Of a DNA stretch of 64,000 nucleotides, positions 60,330-64,000 are shown piece by piece. The translations under genes and the position numbers were made by a program. The DNA is from Zonotrichia leucophrys gambelii (taxonomy: Eukaryota; Chordata; Aves; Passeriformes; Passerellidae). Under the pieces are notes generated by a model. The model searched no databases and had not been told where the DNA came from. It saw only the letters and a program-made list of their open reading frames with translations. The stretch spans positions 2,627,001 to 2,691,000 of the forward strand of contig NC_088188.1 of assembly GCF_028769735.1 (NCBI RefSeq), read 5' to 3'. Numbering within the stretch: the stretch's first letter is position 1; each line of letters opens with the position of its first letter.

Positions 60330-61737
60330 TTTCCTATCTATAACATCTGGGATTCTTCTCTGTGTGCCACTGCTGAGGCTGCTGTCCCTGAGTCACAGCC
60401 CTCTGAGCCCTCTCATGCTTGGCTGGCCCTGCTCCTGGCCAACATATTAAAAAAACACCCAAAAAAAAAAAAGATCAAAAAACCCCTGCATTTTCCATTC
60501 TGAAAAGCTAAGTATAACTATTTTTAACCTTTTTTTTTCTGTTTGTCCAGGTAGTGTAGCCCTCCAAGGTGCTCCTACTGAGGATATGAGCATAGCATTG
60601 GGCAAGAGAAGCCTGATAATTTCTGAAAAATATATTATTGGTTCAAACCCTAATTAAGAGGAGGTTTTGCACCAAGCACTGTGTGCACAAGCTATTTCTG
60701 CTCCTTTCAAAGCCCCACTAAAGGGGTACATGTCAGCAGGAGCACTCAGCTCTAGCCATGGGGACATTCCCTGCACTGGGACAATTCCTGTGGTGAGGAA
60801 CTGCTGATGCCCCTGGAATTTCCTCTGCCCCTTTCAGCTGTGCAGAAGGTCCTTCACACCAGCCTGTCACCTTCCTCCCTGCCAGACCAGTTTGATCACA
60901 TTCAGATTTGCATTTCCTCCTTTAATTTGATTAGTGACAGCTGCTATTATCTGAGAAAATCTAAATTGTCTCTTCCTGTGCTAATGAATCACTGCGTTAT
61001 GTGTGTGGGGATTAGAGAACAAATGGATTTATTAATACACTGCTAATTAAAGGGAGAGATCTACTGTTCCAGTGGCTTTTGGTGAAGAGGTTGCAGCAGG
61101 TTTTGGAGTTGGAGAGAACAGCCACAGGTTGTCACTGCTAATCAGAAGCCACAATTGGGGTCTGACTGAGCCCAAGTACTCTCACCTAAGATTTTTAAGT
61201 TACAATTGCTCAAGCCTCTAGCATCACAGTCACTAATGGTTTTGTCTTAAGGGTAACTGGGCACTTAAAAAATCACCAGGCAGTTTGTAAAATGCTAGTG
61301 AAAGGTTTTGTAAACTAAGGCTAATTACAGCAACAACAGACCTGTCTGCAAGAAGCTGTGATCTGAATATTGAGGCCCTGAAGAATAACTCTCATTTAGT
61401 CTTCTTGGGAGTGCAGCTTCAAAAAAAAGCCTTTGCATATGTTCTCCTTCTTTTATAAGTTATGCGAGAAACTCAGAGGGGTTCCCAGCCTCTCTTTACC
61501 AAATACTACACAAGGACTTGTCTCCTGCTGTGCACCAGAGAGCTGGGACTGGCCAGGAATGGCACTGCACTCTTTTCAAAACCACAGCCCAATCCAGAAT
61601 CCTGAAACCCCACAGATAAAAAGCACAGGGAAAAAGAAAATCCAAATATACTCATGTGTCACACCCCAAACCAGGTCATGTTTTTGGAGAGGAAAATGTC
61701 TGCTCTGGTGTGGCCATTCTAGCACAATTAAGTTTAT
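60330..61737. other. Single-copy non-coding DNA
   Basis: About 1.4 kb with an A-rich tract at about 60448-60484. No gene recognised. Confidence 0.5.
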
Positions 61738-61742
61738 GTGGG

Positions 61743-62401
61743 TGTCCCAGATTGCAAGGCAAGATGTATTCTATTTGCCATCTGTATGGCAGTTGTCTTC
61801 TGTTCATTGGGCAGTTTTTCTTTATCTCCTCCACACCCTCTCCTCCCTCTGGGGAGACTCTGCTTAACAGCTATTGAATGTCACTGCATGGCTGATAAGA
61901 ACTACAGCATCCCATTGGGAGATGTGAGCCCAGAGGGAGGAGCCAAGCATTCCTACCCAGATATAATCTGGAGGTTCTGGAACACCAGCACGGCTTCTCC
62001 ACTGGATTCCCCAGAGGAAGGCAGCTGCCTCTTCTCCCACTGGATCTTCAGAGGAAGAATCCATCCTTCTCTACAGGATCCCTGCTCCAGCAGAACCACC
62101 CCTGACACTGCAGGAGGGCAGAGCCACAATTCCAATGGGACTGCTGCCAACACCCTGACCCACAGGGTGTCAGGTTGGGTTCTGACTCTGTCAGTGTTGG
62201 TTTGGTTCACTGCATTGTTTATTTTATCTTTTTATTTTCTTCCCTAATAAAGAACTATTATTTCCTGCTCTCATCATTTTTTTGCCTGAGAGCCCCTTAA
62301 TTTAAAATTTATAACAATTTGGAGAGGGGTGGATCACATTTTCCGTTTCAGGGGAGACTCCTGCCTTCCTTAGCAGACACCTGTCTTTCCAAACCAAGAC
62401 A
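61743..62401 (+). mobile_element. Solo ERV LTR, family E
   Basis: The flanks are GTGGG (61738-61742) and GTTGG (62402-62406), a 5-bp TSD with one change. It starts TGTCCCAGATTGC. It has a TATA-like CAGATATAATC, a polyadenylation signal at 62246-62251, and the end AAACCAAGACA. A 169-codon plus-strand frame crosses it, again dependent on a private 1-bp deletion. Confidence 0.9.
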
Positions 62402-62406
62402 GTTGG

Positions 62407-62873
62407 GAGAATTAACATCTCCATGGGATAAGCCAATAAGGAATTCTATTAGAGAGATCTGAGGAAGACTTTCCTTCTTGCCCTCACCTTTTAGTCTAAT
62501 TCTTTTGACCCTGATTTACCTCACTATCAACACAGTACTGGGATACAGACAATTCAATAATTAATATTCTAATTGCTCATATCATTGAAGTGACAGAGAA
62601 GGGAGCACTTTCATTCCTTTGATCTCCTGCCTTCATTACACACAGGCCATGGTGGACATCAGGCAGCACAGACACATGAATAAAGCACTTCCAAGGAGAT
62701 GAGCTGTTCCAGGAGGCTCCCTGCAGTCTCCAGTGCCCAGGACAGCAATATTCACACCTCAGGAACACTGGGGGCAGGAGGCTGACCTGTGGGAATTTAT
62801 GGACTGCAAATCTCAATCCACTGGAATCACCATAATTCTCTTCATGGACTCAGTCTCCGTCTTTGGCTCAGAC
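62407..62873. other. Single-copy non-coding DNA
   Basis: No gene or repeat recognised. Confidence 0.5.
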
Positions 62874-62879
62874 CTGGAT

Positions 62880-63295
62880 TGTAACATTGATATTTTCTGA
62901 AAAATCCCTTTGGCCAGGATTTTTTCCTGGGAAGCTGAGAAGACTCAGAGAAAAAGGAAAACAATAATTATCTGATTTGCTTCTCCTGTGTTGTGCTCAT
63001 GTGGAATGTGTTTGGAGATTGTTTACCCACAGGTGATTGTTCCATTGCATTCTGCTGGGAGTTGTTTTCACTCTTTGGCCAATCAGGGCCAAGCTGTGTC
63101 AGGACTCTGGAGAGAGTCAGGAGTTTTCATTATTATCTTTTTAGCATTGTGTAAGTATCCTTTCTGTATTCTTTAGTATAGTTTAGTATTCTTTAATATA
63201 ATATAGTATCATAAAATAATAAATTAGCCTTCTGATAAGATGGAGTCAAACTCATAATTCCTTCCTTCATTGGGGCATCCCCACAAATACAATAC
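62880..63295 (+). mobile_element. Solo ERV LTR, family C (6-bp TSD)
   Basis: The exact TSD CTGGAT is at 62874-62879 and 63296-63301. It starts TGTAACATTGAT and ends ACAAATACAATAC. It is the best-preserved C copy, with CTCTTTGGCCAATCAGGGCC and a short unexpanded AT tract, so it is a useful reference for the family. Confidence 0.9.
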
Positions 63296-63301
63296 CTGGA
63301 T

Positions 63302-64000
63302 CTTCAGCAGATGAAATCCCTGCATCTCCTGAAGCCACACAGCTATGCCAGTTGAGGTCAGCTGATGCTCCTGCCCTTCCTCTACACAGAAATTCAACTT
63401 GCATAACTGCCTGCAAAAGCATTTGCTGACAACAGCCTTCCCCTTTCAAATGAGCTACTTCCCTTGCAGTCCCAGGTTCTGCATCTTCTCTAATAATGTC
63501 TTACTCTAGCTGGATTATCCATCACCATAAAGTCATTTATTCTTTCAGACACTGTTAATTTTAGTGAGGCTGGCATGGATTAACAAGCCATTGATCCACA
63601 TTTACAGATACAGTAAACAACTCTTGATTTCTTTCACTTCCTACCCTTGAGCATGCTAAGTAGTTCCAGGCAAGGCTCCTCACTGGACACACACTCACCT
63701 TGTTACTGAGATACCCAAACCTTTCCTGCAAGGTTATCACTGCACACTCTCCTGCAGAGGAGGAGAAACTCAGAACTTATTGGTAGGAACAGATCTGCAA
63801 GATATCTTGATTTTCTGTAGTCATTTCAAATAAATCAATAAGATTCAGGTTTCTGTTATCACTTTGTAAAGATTATTCATCATTCCAGTAAAAGCCTAAA
63901 GAAAACAAAATGCTTTTCATTGTGGATTCTCTCTTTTATTGTTAGTTAAAAGATTAGACTGTTGTTATAATGGAAGAAAAAACAGTCCTCAGCTTGACTT
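63302..64000. other. Single-copy non-coding DNA to the window edge
   Basis: No gene or repeat recognised. Positions 63800-63960 are AT-rich. Confidence 0.5.

Noticed and set aside
1..64000. Host gene exons, tRNA or rRNA genes
   Set aside because: No frame outside repeats showed a recognisable domain with splice-site context, and I saw no tRNA cloverleaf or rRNA text. Distant or very short exons could still be missed by eye.

Overview
The window looks like non-coding DNA from a bird genome, most likely a songbird. The evidence is CR1 LINE 3' ends with the avian ATTCTATGA-type tail, together with many avian-type endogenous retrovirus (ERV) long terminal repeats (LTRs). The songbird assignment is an inference from how abundant and how young-looking the LTRs are. 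I found no convincing host protein-coding exon, rRNA, tRNA, CRISPR array or bacterial-type operon. Nearly all long open frames run across repeat boundaries, and I treated them as chance.

Layout. About 40 LTR insertions fall into at least ten sequence families, which I call A to N here; these are my labels, not database names. By rough addition they cover about a third of the window. Most are solo LTRs: one complete LTR bounded by a short target-site duplication (TSD), with no internal viral genes. Families A, B/D, C and G have 6-bp TSDs, which fits class II (ERV2/ERVK-like) integration. Families E and M have 5-bp TSDs, which fits ERVL-like or another 5-bp class. A is at 4761, 8258, 13912, 19055 (hybrid), 25360 and 35667. 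B/D is at 3273, 6255, 23816, 44116 and 56675. C is at 4166, 15342, 18333, 22039, 39426, 43531, 51532 and 62880. E is at 12809, 28861, 47945, 54745 and 61743. G is at 31337, 52764, 53518 and 59575. Less certain LTRs of other families lie between them. The only plausible internal proviral remnant is at about 42140-42450, next to a 3' LTR.

Other repeats are CR1 3' ends at 9624, 27195 and 37362 with a scrap at 37161, two minisatellites (36832-37320 with a 34-bp unit; 46020-46370 with 31-bp and 39/40-bp units), and microsatellites, several of which grew inside LTRs.

The single-copy DNA between repeats includes AT-rich blocks with many TAATTA-type motifs (about 5400-5830, 24570-24860, 27560-27900, 33640-33880, 40730-41180 and 58130-58640). 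They resemble the conserved non-coding elements of a gene desert or a large intron. That is inference and needs an alignment.

There is no gene set that works together as a system. The biology on show is retroviral colonisation followed by LTR-LTR recombination, nested insertion, hybrid LTR formation and microsatellite growth inside LTRs.
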